Shown here: piece by piece, positions 16,337-23,960 of the stretch
How positions within the stretch are numbered: the first letter of the stretch is position 1
How the letters are laid out: each line of letters opens with the position of its first letter
Source: JBBQAA01 sp038276395
GTDB taxonomy: Bacteria > Actinomycetota > Thermoleophilia > Solirubrobacterales > Solirubrobacteraceae
Assembly (NCBI GenBank): GCA_038276395.1
Contig: JBBQAA010000038.1
Span: forward strand, 1 to 24,678
Reading direction: 5' to 3'
DNA: 24,678 nucleotides
Notes under the pieces: generated by a model
Seen by the model: the letters and a program-made list of their open reading frames with translations, nothing else
Databases searched by the model: none
What the model was told of the DNA's origin: nothing
Translations under genes and position numbers: made by a program

Positions 16337-17607
16337 GCGCGGCCGGAGTGGCCAAGGCCCGGGCCAGGCCGCGTCTCCGCGCTCAGCGGCGCGCGAAGGC
16401 CGAGCCCAAACCGCTCGAGCACCGCGTGCTCATGACGGCGACGCTCTGCCTGCTCGCCTTTGGTGCGGTCATGGTCTACTCGGCCTCCTCGGCGCGGAAC
16501 CTGCTCTCCGGCGCGGGGGACGGGACGGCCTACCTCGTGCGCTACGTCGTCTTCGGGGCGATCGGCCTCGTGGGGATGCACGTGCTCTCCCGCCGGGGGC
16601 TCGAGACGCTCCGCCGTCTCACGCCGCTCCTGCTCCTGGCCTCGTTCGGGATGCTCCTTCTCGTCATGCTCCCCGGGTTCGGGGTGCAGGTCAACGGCGC
16701 CCGGCGCTGGCTCGGCGCCGCCTCGCTGCAGTTCCAGCCCTCGGAGCTGATGAAGCTCGCGCTCGTGCTCTACGCGAGCCAGTACCTCGCGCGCCACCCG
16801 AAGCGGATCCGGACGTTCAAGGGCGTCGTCTCGCCGATCCTCCTCGTCACGGGGAGCGCGGCCCTGCTCGTCGCCGCCGAGCCCGACCTCGGGACCGCGC
16901 TCGTCATCGTCTTCACGACGCTGGCGCTGCTCGTGGCGGCGGGGATCCCGCTCCGCTACCTCGGCTACCTGCTGGGGATCGGCGCGGTGCTCGTCCTCGT
17001 CTTCGCCCTCGCCGCCCCCTACCGCCGCGCGCGGCTGACCTCGTTCCTGAACCCGTGGGCCGACCCCGGCGGCGCCGGCTTCCAGTCGGTGCAGGGCCAG
17101 ATCGCGCTCGGCTCGGGCGGGCTCTTCGGGGTGGGGATCGGGAAGTCAGTGCAGAAGATCTTCTACCTCCCCGAGGCCCACACGGACTTCATCCTCGCCG
17201 TCATCGGCGAGGAGCTCGGCGTGGCCGGCATCCTCGGCGTCATCTCGCTCTACGGCATGATCCTGTGGGCGGGCCTGCGCACGGCGCGGACCGCCGCCGG
17301 GCCCTACGCGAAGCTCCTCGCCACCGGCCTGACCTCGCTCATCCTGTGCCAGGCGACGCTCAACATCTTCGTGGTCCTCGGGATCGCCCCGCTCACCGGG
17401 GTGCCGCTGCCGCTCATCTCCTACGGGCAGACCAACCTGTGCGTGCTCCTCGCAGCCATCGGGATCCTGCTCAACATCTCGAGCGGAAACAGCGTCCGCC
17501 TGCGCGTCGTGGACGGGGGTGAGCGGGATGCGGATCGTGATCGCCGCCGGCGGGACGGCGGGCCACGTCGTGCCGGCGCTAGAGGTCGCGGCCGCGCTGC
17601 GGGCTGA
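16333..17607 (+). CDS. ftsW: Septal peptidoglycan polymerase FtsW (SEDS), with probable frameshifted end
   Basis: 424 residues as it reads. SEDS glycosyltransferase that polymerises lipid II at the septum with FtsI. Ten or so membrane segments; signatures include VMVYSASSA near 50, GARRWLGAASLQFQPSELMK, EPDLGTALVI, QSVQGQIALGSGGLFGVGIG, LPEAHTDFILAVIGEELG and PLPLISYGQTNL. The usual ISYGGSS motif reads ISYGQTN (362-368). Past residue 396 the sequence becomes an Arg/Gly-rich run (DADRDRRRRDGGPRRAG) that is simply murG read in another frame, overlapping it by 80 nt. One extra G in the G5 run at 17515-17519 would end the protein at VDGG with the GTGA junction used elsewhere in the cluster. GTG 16333 overlaps the murD stop. 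Confidence 0.9.
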   Translation: MSAAGVAKARARPRLRAQRRAKAEPKPLEHRVLMTATLCLLAFGAVMVYSASSARNLLSGAGDGTAYLVRYVVFGAIGLVGMHVLSRRGLETLRRLTPLLLLASFGMLLLVMLPGFGVQVNGARRWLGAASLQFQPSELMKLALVLYASQYLARHPKRIRTFKGVVSPILLVTGSAALLVAAEPDLGTALVIVFTTLALLVAAGIPLRYLGYLLGIGAVLVLVFALAAPYRRARLTSFLNPWADPGGAGFQSVQGQIALGSGGLFGVGIGKSVQKIFYLPEAHTDFILAVIGEELGVAGILGVISLYGMILWAGLRTARTAAGPYAKLLATGLTSLILCQATLNIFVVLGIAPLTGVPLPLISYGQTNLCVLLAAIGILLNISSGNSVRLRVVDGGERDADRDRRRRDGGPRRAGARGRGRAAG

Positions 17608-18577
17608 GGGCGCCGAGGTCGCCTTCATCGGCGGTGAGCGGGCGGAGCGGGAGCTCGTGCCCGCCGCGGGGTTCCCCTTCACCGAGCTCCGCGTGCAGGG
17701 GATCTCGCGCACGAACCCGCTGCAGGCGGCGCGGGCGCTCGTGCTCGCGGCGGGCGCGCTCCTCGCGTCCTGGCGGGCGCTCGGACGGCTCGCGCCGGAC
17801 GCCGTCCTCGGCGGCGGGGGCTACGTGGCCGGCCCGGTCGGGCTCGCGGCGATCGTGCGGCGGATCCCGCTCGTGCTGACCGAGGCCGACTCCCACCTCG
17901 GCGTGACGAACCGCCTGCTCGCCCGCTTCGCGCGCCGGGTCTGCCTGGCCTTCCCGATCCCCGGCCGGGAGGGGGAGCGCTACCGCGTGACCGGGCGGCC
18001 CGTGCCGCGCCCGGCCACCGACCGCGCGGCCGCGCGGGCGGCGTTCGGGCTGCGGGAGGACGAGCGCTGCGTGCTCGTCTTCGGCGGCTCGCTCGGGGCG
18101 CGGCGGCTGAACGAGGCGGCGCCGCGCGCCTTCGCCGACCCGGCCCACCGCGTCATCCACGCCTCCGGCGTGAGGGACTTCCCCGCGCTCGAGGCGCCCG
18201 GAGCGCACTACGACCTGCGCCCCTACATCAGCCCGTTCGGCCCCGCGCTCCTCGCCTCAGACCTCGTCGTCGCCCGCGCGGGCGGCTCGGTCTTCGAGGT
18301 CGCCGCCCACGGGCGCCCGGCGATCCTCGTCCCCTACCCGCACGCAACGGCCGACCACCAGACGGCCAACGCGGAGTGGATGGCGGCGGCGGGCGCGGCC
18401 GTGCTCCTGCCCGACGCCGAGCTGACGCCCGAGCGCCTACGAGCCGAGACGGACGCCCTGCTCGCCGAGCCGGAGCGCCGGGCGGCGATGGGGCGCGCCG
18501 CGGCCGCGCTGGCCCGGCCGGACGCCGCGGCCGCGGTGGCGGGCGAGGTGCTGGCGGCGGCGGGGGATCCGGCGTGA
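17528..18577 (+). CDS. murG: Lipid II synthase: UDP-GlcNAc transferase MurG
   Basis: 349 residues from ATG 17528; GTG 17519 would add three residues. A peripheral inner-leaflet GT-B glycosyltransferase that adds GlcNAc to lipid I. N-domain: MRIVIAAGGTAGHVVPAL with the first glycine loop, ELRVQGISR, and GGGGYVAGPVGLAA. C-domain: VFGGSLGARRLNEAAP, the third G-loop region with YISPFGPALLASDLVVARAG, GGSVFEVAAHGRPAILVPYP and ADHQTANAEW, the UDP-GlcNAc-binding motif. The stretch after the second G-loop reads LTEADSHLGVTNRLL rather than the more common LHEQN-type sequence. ATG is preferred because the family starts immediately before the beta-strand. It overlaps ftsW by 80 nt and murC by 4 nt. Confidence 0.95.
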   Translation: MRIVIAAGGTAGHVVPALEVAAALRAEGAEVAFIGGERAERELVPAAGFPFTELRVQGISRTNPLQAARALVLAAGALLASWRALGRLAPDAVLGGGGYVAGPVGLAAIVRRIPLVLTEADSHLGVTNRLLARFARRVCLAFPIPGREGERYRVTGRPVPRPATDRAAARAAFGLREDERCVLVFGGSLGARRLNEAAPRAFADPAHRVIHASGVRDFPALEAPGAHYDLRPYISPFGPALLASDLVVARAGGSVFEVAAHGRPAILVPYPHATADHQTANAEWMAAAGAAVLLPDAELTPERLRAETDALLAEPERRAAMGRAAAALARPDAAAAVAGEVLAAAGDPA

Positions 18578-19887
18578 GCGGCGCGGACTGGGCCGGGCGC
18601 CGCCTGCACTTCGTCGGGATCGGGGGGGCGGGGATGAGCGGCCTCGCGCTCGTCGCGCGTGCGCTCGGCGCCGAGGTCACGGGCTCTGACCGCGCCGAGT
18701 CCTCCTACCTCGCGCCGCTGCGGGAGGCCGGCGTCGCGCCGGCGATCGGGCCGCACGACGCCGCTCACGTGCCCGCGGGGGCGGAGGTCGTCTTCTCGAG
18801 CGCCGTCCCGCCCGAGAATCCCGAGCGCGCGACCGGCGCGGTCGAGCTCCACCGCGCCGACCTGCTCGGAGAGCTGACCCGGCTGCGCCGCACGCTCGCG
18901 GTCACCGGCACCCACGGCAAGACGACGACCTCGGCGCTGGCCGTCCACGCCCTGCGCGGCGCCGGCCTGGATCCGAGCTACCTGATCGGCGGCGAGCTCC
19001 GCTCCACCGGCCGGAATGCCGGGTGGGGGGCGGGCGAGTGGCTCGTCGTCGAGGCCGACGAGTCCGACCGCTCGCTGCTGCGGCTCTCGGCCGAGGTCGC
19101 GATCCTGACGAACGCCGAGCTCGACCATCACGCGACCTACTCCTCGCGCCTGGACCTCGACGAGACCTTCCGGGCGTTCCTGGCCGCGGCGGGCACGCCC
19201 GTGGTGTGGGATCGCCCCGAGCTGCGCGCGCTCGCCGGCCCCGGCGCCGAGCCCTACGACGCGCCGGACGCGCGGACCGGGCCGGACGGGGTGGCGTTCG
19301 CCTGGCGCGGCCACGAGGTCCGCCTGCCGGTGCCGGGGCTCCACAACGCCGTGAACGCGGCCGGGGCGCTCACCGCCTGTGCGCGCACCGGCGCCGACCC
19401 CGCCGCGCTCGCGGCCGCGCTGGCCGACTTCCGCGGCGCCGGCCGGCGCTTCGACCCGCTCGGCGTCGCCCGCTCGGGCGCGCGGATCTTCGACGACTAC
19501 GCCCATCACCCGACCGAGGTCGCGGCCACGCTTGCGGCGGCGCGCTCGCTCGCGCCCCGGCGCCTGCTCGTCGCCTTCCAGCCTCACCTCTTCTCCCGCA
19601 CCGCCGCGCTCGCCCGCGGCTTCGGGGCGGCGCTGGCCCTGGCCGATGTCGTCGTCGTCCTGCCCGTCTACCCCGCCCGCGAGCGGGCCGAGGACTGGCC
19701 CGGCGTCGACGGACTGCTCGTCGCCGAGGCCGCCGCCGACGCCGCCGAGGGCCGCCCCGTGGCCTGGCTCCCCGGCTTTGAGCCCGCCGAGGCGTGGCTC
19801 CGAGCCGAGCTGCGCGAGGGAGACCTCCTGCTCGTCATGGGCGCGGGAGACGTCGACGCGCTCGGCCGGCGGCTCCTCAGCGGCTGA
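18574..19887 (+). CDS. murC: UDP-MurNAc:L-alanine ligase MurC
   Basis: 437 residues. It adds L-alanine, the first stem-peptide residue, to UDP-MurNAc. The N-domain contains HFVGIGGAGMSGLALVA and SDRAESSYLAPL, with FSSAVPPENPE. The ATP-binding domain has AVTGTHGKTTTSALA (Lys116), YLIGGEL, VVEADESDRSLL and TNAELDHHATY. The C-domain has GRRFDPLG, FDDYAHHPTEVAATL, LLVAFQPHLFSRTAAL and MGAGDVD. GTG 18574 overlaps murG (GTGA) and sits 13 residues before the glycine-rich loop. Its 3' end overlaps the opposite-strand phosphatase gene by 11 nt, so the two transcripts must converge within coding sequence. Confidence 0.96.
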   Translation: MSGADWAGRRLHFVGIGGAGMSGLALVARALGAEVTGSDRAESSYLAPLREAGVAPAIGPHDAAHVPAGAEVVFSSAVPPENPERATGAVELHRADLLGELTRLRRTLAVTGTHGKTTTSALAVHALRGAGLDPSYLIGGELRSTGRNAGWGAGEWLVVEADESDRSLLRLSAEVAILTNAELDHHATYSSRLDLDETFRAFLAAAGTPVVWDRPELRALAGPGAEPYDAPDARTGPDGVAFAWRGHEVRLPVPGLHNAVNAAGALTACARTGADPAALAAALADFRGAGRRFDPLGVARSGARIFDDYAHHPTEVAATLAAARSLAPRRLLVAFQPHLFSRTAALARGFGAALALADVVVVLPVYPARERAEDWPGVDGLLVAEAAADAAEGRPVAWLPGFEPAEAWLRAELREGDLLLVMGAGDVDALGRRLLSG

Positions 19888-20545
19888 CCCCGAGCCGGGC
19901 CGGCACCTCGCGGAGGTCGCGGATGACCTCGGCGCCCGCGTCGGCGAGCGTCTCGGCGCGCCCGCCACCGGGGCCCGCATAGCCGATGACGCGCATCCCC
20001 GCCGCGTGCCCGGCGCGCGCGCCGGTCGGGCTGTCCTCGACGACGACGCAGTCCGCCGGGGCGCGGCGGCAGGCGCGGGCGGCGTGGAGGAAGAGATCGG
20101 GCGCGGGCTTGCCGTGGGGCACCTGCTCGCCGGAGAAGACCCGCGCGGGATCGATGAGCGGGGTGAGGCCGGTCAGCCCGAGCGTCAGGCGGGTCTTCCC
20201 CAGCGCCGCGTTCGAGGCGACGCAGACGGCGATCCCGCCGGCCGTGAGCGCGGCGATCGCGGCGGCGGCGCCGGGGATCTCCGCGACCCCGCCCGTGCGG
20301 AAGGTCTCGGCTCGCCGGGCCTGGAAGTCGTCGAGCCAGCCCGGCGGGACGGGGTGGCCGGTGTGCTCTTCGACCGCCTTCTGCACGTCGGCGAGGCTCC
20401 AGCCGAGGAAGTCGACCCGGATCGAAGCAGGGGAGATGCTCCAGCCCTGCTCGGCGATGAACCCGGCGAGGACCCCGGCGGAGATCCCCTCGGTGTCGAC
20501 GAGCGTGCCGTCGCCGTCGAAGATCACGAGCCGCGCGTGGCTCAC
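19877..20545 (-). CDS. HAD-superfamily (subfamily IA) phosphatase, beta-phosphoglucomutase/phosphoglycolate phosphatase-like
   Basis: 222 residues. All four HAD motifs are present: FDGDGTLVDTE with nucleophile Asp10 and acid/base Asp12; VASNAAL with the motif II Ser; GKPAPDLF with the motif III Lys; and VVVEDSPTGARAG with acidic motif IV. A helical cap lies between motifs I and II. Such enzymes act on small phosphorylated metabolites; the substrate cannot be read from sequence. GTG 20545 overlaps the murB stop (GTGA on the minus strand), so the two are co-expressed. The frame continues upstream into murB, but that part is only murB in another frame. A link to wall precursor metabolism is suggested only by the coupling. 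Confidence 0.85.
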   Translation of the reverse strand: MSHARLVIFDGDGTLVDTEGISAGVLAGFIAEQGWSISPASIRVDFLGWSLADVQKAVEEHTGHPVPPGWLDDFQARRAETFRTGGVAEIPGAAAAIAALTAGGIAVCVASNAALGKTRLTLGLTGLTPLIDPARVFSGEQVPHGKPAPDLFLHAARACRRAPADCVVVEDSPTGARAGHAAGMRVIGYAGPGGGRAETLADAGAEVIRDLREVPARLGVSR

Positions 20546-21585
20546 GGCGCGTCGAGGCTGCCGCCGACGATCACCGGCTCGTTGACGAGCGTGACGCCGA
20601 AGCGCTCCTGCACGCCGTCGCGGATCTCGCGCGCGAGCGCGAGCAGCTCGGCCGTCGTCCCGCCGCCGCGGTTGACGAGCGCCAGCGTGTGCCGGCCGGA
20701 GATCCCCACGTTGCCGCGCGTGAGGCCGCGCGCGAAGCCGGCCTGCTCGATCAGCCACGCCGCCGAGGTCTTGATCCCCTCGCCGCGGGCGGCCGCGTAG
20801 CGCGGCGGCGGCGTTGGCGCGCGGGCGGCGAGCGCCTCCCAGCCCGCGGCGTCGAGCACCGGGTTCGTGAAGAAGGATCCGGCGCTGACCGAGTCGGGGT
20901 CGGCGGGGTCGAGCACCATCCCCTTGCCGCGGCGCAGCGCGAGCACCGCCTCCCGCACGGCCGCGAGCGGCGCCCGCTCCCCGAGCGCGACGCCGAGCCG
21001 CCGGGCCAGCTCGGCGTAGCCGACCGGCGCGCCGAGCGGAGAGGCCTCGAGCGCGAAGGCGACCTCGAGGACGACGAGGCGGTCCTGGCGCTTGAGCGCG
21101 CTCGTGCGATAGCCGAGGCCGAGCTCCTCGGGTCCGAGGATTCGCTCGCACCGCTCGTGCCGGTCCCACACGACGACCTCGCGCAGGGTCTCCGACACCT
21201 CCTGGCCGTAGGCGCCGACGTTCTGGATCGGCGTCGCGCCGGTCGCCCCCGGGATCCCCGACAGCGCCTCGAGCCCCGCCAGCCCGCGCGCGACGCAGGC
21301 GGCGACGAGTGCGTCCCACGGCTCCCCGGCGGCGACGCGCACCTCGGTGCCGTCCAAGCGGACCCCGCGGGAGGCGACCTGCACCACCGTGCCGGGCAGC
21401 CCCGCGTCGGGGAGGACCACGTTCGAGCCGCCGCCGAGGATCAACACGGGCTCCGCGGCGTCCTCAGCGTCCGACACCGCCGCGATGATCTCGTTCCGTG
21501 AGCGCGCCCGCACGAGCCGCTGGGCCGGGCCGCCGAGGCGGAGCGTCGTCAGCGGGGCGAGCGGCGTGTCGCAAAGCTCCTCCAC
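20542..21585 (-). CDS. murB: UDP-N-acetylenolpyruvoylglucosamine reductase MurB
   Basis: 347 residues. FAD/NADPH enzyme that reduces UDP-GlcNAc-enolpyruvate to UDP-MurNAc. FAD-binding part: APLTTLRLGG, VLILGGGSNVVLPD, GLAGLEALSGIPGATGATPI and QNVGAYGQEV. Substrate part: LGYRTSALK, GSFFTNPVL with the catalytic Ser, AAWLIEQAGF, and LVNEPVIVG with the C-terminal Glu. The GYR loop and length suggest type I MurB. GTG 21585 is chosen over further upstream starts because the family begins shortly before the TTLRLGG motif, and upstream codons would run through ftsQ. No ribosome site precedes it. The gene is in its usual cluster slot between murC and ftsQ but on the opposite strand. Confidence 0.95.
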   Translation of the reverse strand: MEELCDTPLAPLTTLRLGGPAQRLVRARSRNEIIAAVSDAEDAAEPVLILGGGSNVVLPDAGLPGTVVQVASRGVRLDGTEVRVAAGEPWDALVAACVARGLAGLEALSGIPGATGATPIQNVGAYGQEVSETLREVVVWDRHERCERILGPEELGLGYRTSALKRQDRLVVLEVAFALEASPLGAPVGYAELARRLGVALGERAPLAAVREAVLALRRGKGMVLDPADPDSVSAGSFFTNPVLDAAGWEALAARAPTPPPRYAAARGEGIKTSAAWLIEQAGFARGLTRGNVGISGRHTLALVNRGGGTTAELLALAREIRDGVQERFGVTLVNEPVIVGGSLDAP

Positions 21586-21640
21586 GCGGCGGAGGTTACG
21601 TTTGCAGGAGTCGGCCGGCGGTCGCCGAAAGGCGCTCGCG
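21586..21640. promoter_or_regulatory. Divergent murB/ftsQ control region
   Basis: 55 bp between the divergent starts. On the minus strand, TAACCT (complement of 21593-21598) ends 7 nt before the murB GTG, consistent with a nearly leaderless murB transcript. On the plus strand, TACGTT (21597-21602) is a possible -10 for ftsQ, giving a leader of about 32 nt. A ribosome site AAAGG (21628-21632) stands 8 nt before the ftsQ GTG. The promoters would overlap, so the two units could compete. Confidence 0.4.
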
Positions 21641-22570
21641 GTGAGCGCCGCCCCCACCAGCCCGTTGCGCCGCCCCCTGCCCGGCGCCGCGGCGCTGCCG
21701 GCGGCCGTCCTGCGCACGGCGCGGCGCGTGCCGATCCGGGTCCGCATCGGCCTACTGCTCGCCGTGCTCGGGCTCGCCGGGCTCTACCTGTGGCTGCGGG
21801 ACTCGCCGCTCGTCGGGGTGCGCCACGTGACCGTGGTCGGCCTCCACGGCCCGCAGGCCGCCGCCGTTCGCTCGGCGCTCACCGGCACGGCGCTCGATCA
21901 GACGACGCTCGACCTCGACGCCGCCGCGCTGCGGCGCTCGGTTAGCGCCTACCCGCTCGTGCGGAGCGTCGAGCTGCATCCGCACTTCCCCCACGGCCTG
22001 ACGATCGTCGTCGAGTCCGAGCGCCCGGTCGCCTGGCTCGCGGCCGGCGGCCGCCGGGTCGCCGTCAACGCCACGGGAAAGCTCCTGCGCGGCGCGTTCG
22101 CCGGCCTCTCCCTGCCCACGGTGCCGGTCTCGCTCGAGCCGGTCGGCGGCCACGTCAGCGACCCGCGGATCCTGCGCACGCTCGACGCGCTGGCCGAGGC
22201 GCCGCCCGGGCTCGCGGCGCGGGTGCGGCGCCTGCGGCTTGTGCCCGGGACGGGGCTCGTGGCCACGCTGCGCCGCGGGCCGGAGCTCCGGCTCGGGAAC
22301 CCCTCCCGCCTCGCGGCCAAGTGGCTGGTGGCGGCCAGCGTCCTCGCCGACCCGTCCTCGCGCGGCGCGCGCTACATCGATCTCACCGTGCCCGGGCGGC
22401 CCGTGGCGGGAGGCGTCGGATCGGGACCTGGGGCGGCCACGGCGCCCGCGCCGACCCCGGCGCCCGCCGCGCCAACTCCGGCGACCGCGGCACCCTACGC
22501 CGCGACCCCTTCGACGACCCCGCCCGCGACCGCGGCACCTCCCTCCGCGACCCCTCTCGCGTACCCTTGA
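21641..22570 (+). CDS. ftsQ: Cell division protein FtsQ
   Basis: 309 residues. Short basic cytoplasmic tail, one membrane segment (about 35-52, RIGLLLAVLGLAGLYLWL), then a POTRA domain (about 59-130) with the family pattern VRHVTVVGLHG, LDLDAAALRRSVSAYPLVRS and VELHPHFPHGLTIVVESERP, followed by the FtsQ beta domain (VAWLAAGGRRVAVNATGKLL). The last 45 residues are Ala/Pro/Thr low complexity. FtsQ bridges early division proteins to FtsL and FtsW-FtsI. GTG 21641 has AAAGG 8 nt upstream; upstream codons read through murB in antisense. The stop codon (22568-22570) lies inside the left arm of the inverted repeat at 22563-22585, so the end of the protein may have been reshaped by that element. Confidence 0.92.
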   Translation: MSAAPTSPLRRPLPGAAALPAAVLRTARRVPIRVRIGLLLAVLGLAGLYLWLRDSPLVGVRHVTVVGLHGPQAAAVRSALTGTALDQTTLDLDAAALRRSVSAYPLVRSVELHPHFPHGLTIVVESERPVAWLAAGGRRVAVNATGKLLRGAFAGLSLPTVPVSLEPVGGHVSDPRILRTLDALAEAPPGLAARVRRLRLVPGTGLVATLRRGPELRLGNPSRLAAKWLVAASVLADPSSRGARYIDLTVPGRPVAGGVGSGPGAATAPAPTPAPAAPTPATAAPYAATPSTTPPATAAPPSATPLAYP

Positions 22571-22739
22571 GTCAGGGTTGAGGGTAGGCCAACTCTCGGC
22601 CCGTGATCGAGACTTGGCCGTTCTGCAACGTTCCTTGCGAGAGGCGGGTGACGTTGGCGTTCGGGTCGAAGAGCCCGTAACGTACGACAATCCAGGAGGT
22701 CCCGCACGTTCGGGAAACCCTCAACACTGACTGAAGGGT
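22563..22739. repeat. 177-bp segment bounded by 23-bp inverted repeats, between ftsQ and ftsZ
   Basis: The left arm (22563-22585, starting ACCCTTGAGTCAGG) and right arm (22717-22739, ending TGACTGAAGGGT) are inverted complements at 21 of 23 positions. The core GTTGAGGGT / ACCCTCAAC is exact. The left arm includes the ftsQ stop codon; the right arm ends 16 nt before the ftsZ ATG. The interior has lower GC than the genes around it. No target-site duplication is evident. It may be a miniature inverted-repeat element or a leader structure. Each arm can also fold alone (ACCCT with AGGGT), so alternative RNA folds are possible. Confidence 0.7.
22686..22691 (+). promoter_or_regulatory. Possible -10 element for ftsZ
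   Basis: GACAAT, in the same GACAATCC context as the element before murD. It would start a transcript near 22698 with a leader of about 58 nt. No -35 at the right distance; an alternative pair is TTGGCG (22654-22659) and TAACGT (22678-22683) with 18 bp between. Both lie inside the inverted-repeat segment. Confidence 0.35.
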
Positions 22740-22755
22740 CGGACGGAAAACACTC

Positions 22756-23844
22756 ATGGAAAGCGGTAGCTACCTAGCGGTCATCAAGGTCGTCGGCGTC
22801 GGCGGCGGCGGGACCAACGCCGTCAACCGGATGGTCGACGCCGGCCTGCGCGGGGTCGAGTTCGTGGCCGCGAACACCGACGCCCAGGCGCTCGCGATGT
22901 GCGACGCCGACCTGAAGCTCCAGATCGGCAACGACCTGACCAAGGGGCTCGGCGCGGGCGCCAACCCCGACATCGGGGCCGGCGCCGCGGCCGAGTCGCG
23001 CGACGACATCAAGGAGGCGCTGAAGGGCGCGGACATGGTCTTCGTCACCGCCGGCGAGGGGGGCGGCACCGGCACGGGCGCCGCGCCCGTCATCGCCGAC
23101 ATCGCCAAGAACGAGATCGGCGCACTGACCGTCGGGGTCGTCACGCGGCCCTTCGCCTTCGAGGGCGCTCAGCGCGGGCGTCAGGCCGGCGACGGCATCG
23201 ACCGCCTCCGCGACCACGTCGACACGCTCATCGTCATCCCCAACGACAAGCTCCTGGCCACCGTCGATCGCCACACGACGATCCTCGACGCCTTCCGGGC
23301 CGCCGACGATGTCCTGCGCCAGGGCATCCAGGGCATCACCGACCTGATCATGATCCCGGGCATGATCAACCTCGACTTCGCCGACGTGCGCACGATCATG
23401 CAGGACGCGGGCACGGCGCTCATGGGCATCGGCACCGCCGGCGGCGAGAGCCGCGCCGTCGACGCCGCCCGCGAGGCGATCTCCTCACCGCTTCTCGAGG
23501 AGTCGGTCGAGGGCGCGACGGGGATCCTCCTCAACATCACCGGCGGCAAGGACCTCGGGCTCTTCGAGGTCAACGAGGCGGCGGAGATCGTCAACTCCGC
23601 CTCGGACTCGAACTCAAACATCATCTTCGGCGCGGTCATCGACGACGCCATGGAGGAGGAGGTGCGGGTGACGGTCATCGCCACGGGCTTTGACCACGGC
23701 TACGGCCGCCGGCCCGCCACCGCGCGCCAGGAGACGCGGCGCACGCGCCCGGACCGCGACGTCCGGCTCGACGACCGCCAGCGCTCCTCGCTCGAGATCT
23801 CCGACGACGACATCGACATCCCGGCGTTCCTGCGCGACACGTAG
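22756..23844 (+). CDS. ftsZ: Cell division GTPase FtsZ
   Basis: 362 residues. Tubulin homologue that polymerises into the division ring. IKVVGVGGGGTNAVNRM and VEFVAANTDAQAL start the GTPase domain. The tubulin signature GGGTGTG is at 102-108, followed by PVIADIAKNE, TLIVIPNDKLL, and the T7 loop NLDFADVRTIM, which completes the neighbour's active site. The C-domain has GTAGGESRAVDAAREAISSPLLEE and VTVIATGFD. A short acidic/basic linker ends in DDDIDIPAFLRDT, the conserved tail peptide that binds partners such as SepF or ZipA-like proteins. The ATG has GGACGGA (22741-22747) upstream. No ftsA precedes it, as is usual in actinobacteria. Confidence 0.97.
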   Translation: MESGSYLAVIKVVGVGGGGTNAVNRMVDAGLRGVEFVAANTDAQALAMCDADLKLQIGNDLTKGLGAGANPDIGAGAAAESRDDIKEALKGADMVFVTAGEGGGTGTGAAPVIADIAKNEIGALTVGVVTRPFAFEGAQRGRQAGDGIDRLRDHVDTLIVIPNDKLLATVDRHTTILDAFRAADDVLRQGIQGITDLIMIPGMINLDFADVRTIMQDAGTALMGIGTAGGESRAVDAAREAISSPLLEESVEGATGILLNITGGKDLGLFEVNEAAEIVNSASDSNSNIIFGAVIDDAMEEEVRVTVIATGFDHGYGRRPATARQETRRTRPDRDVRLDDRQRSSLEISDDDIDIPAFLRDT

Positions 23845-23848
23845 AGGG

Positions 23849-23872
23849 GCGCCGAGGCGTCGACGCCGGCGC
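23849..23872 (+). terminator. Hairpin after ftsZ
   Basis: GCGCC (23849-23853) and GGCGC (23868-23872) flank the perfect palindrome GGCGTCGACGCC (23856-23867), giving about 9-11 bp of GC-rich stem with a 2-nt bulge, starting 4 bp after the ftsZ stop. No T-run. Confidence 0.6.
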
Positions 23873-23932
23873 GTTCGCGGCAGCTGTCCTGATCTGATAC
23901 GCCCTACGCGTACGAAGTCGGGACACCCCCGA

Positions 23933-23954
23933 GCCCGCCCGCACGGGCGCGGGC
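23933..23954 (-). terminator. Hairpin after the transporter gene
   Basis: GCCCG (23933-23937) pairs with CGGGC (23950-23954), and CCC (23938-23940) with GGG (23945-23947), with a 2-nt bulge. It lies 6 bp beyond the minus-strand stop at 23961, so it likely ends that transcript. The remainder of the gap holds no gene. Confidence 0.45.
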
Positions 23955-23960
23955 CCCTCC

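Noticed and set aside
21347..21640. Longer ftsQ with 98 extra N-terminal residues
   Set aside because: This part is antisense to murB coding sequence. GTG 21641 has its own ribosome site and gives the usual short cytoplasmic tail.
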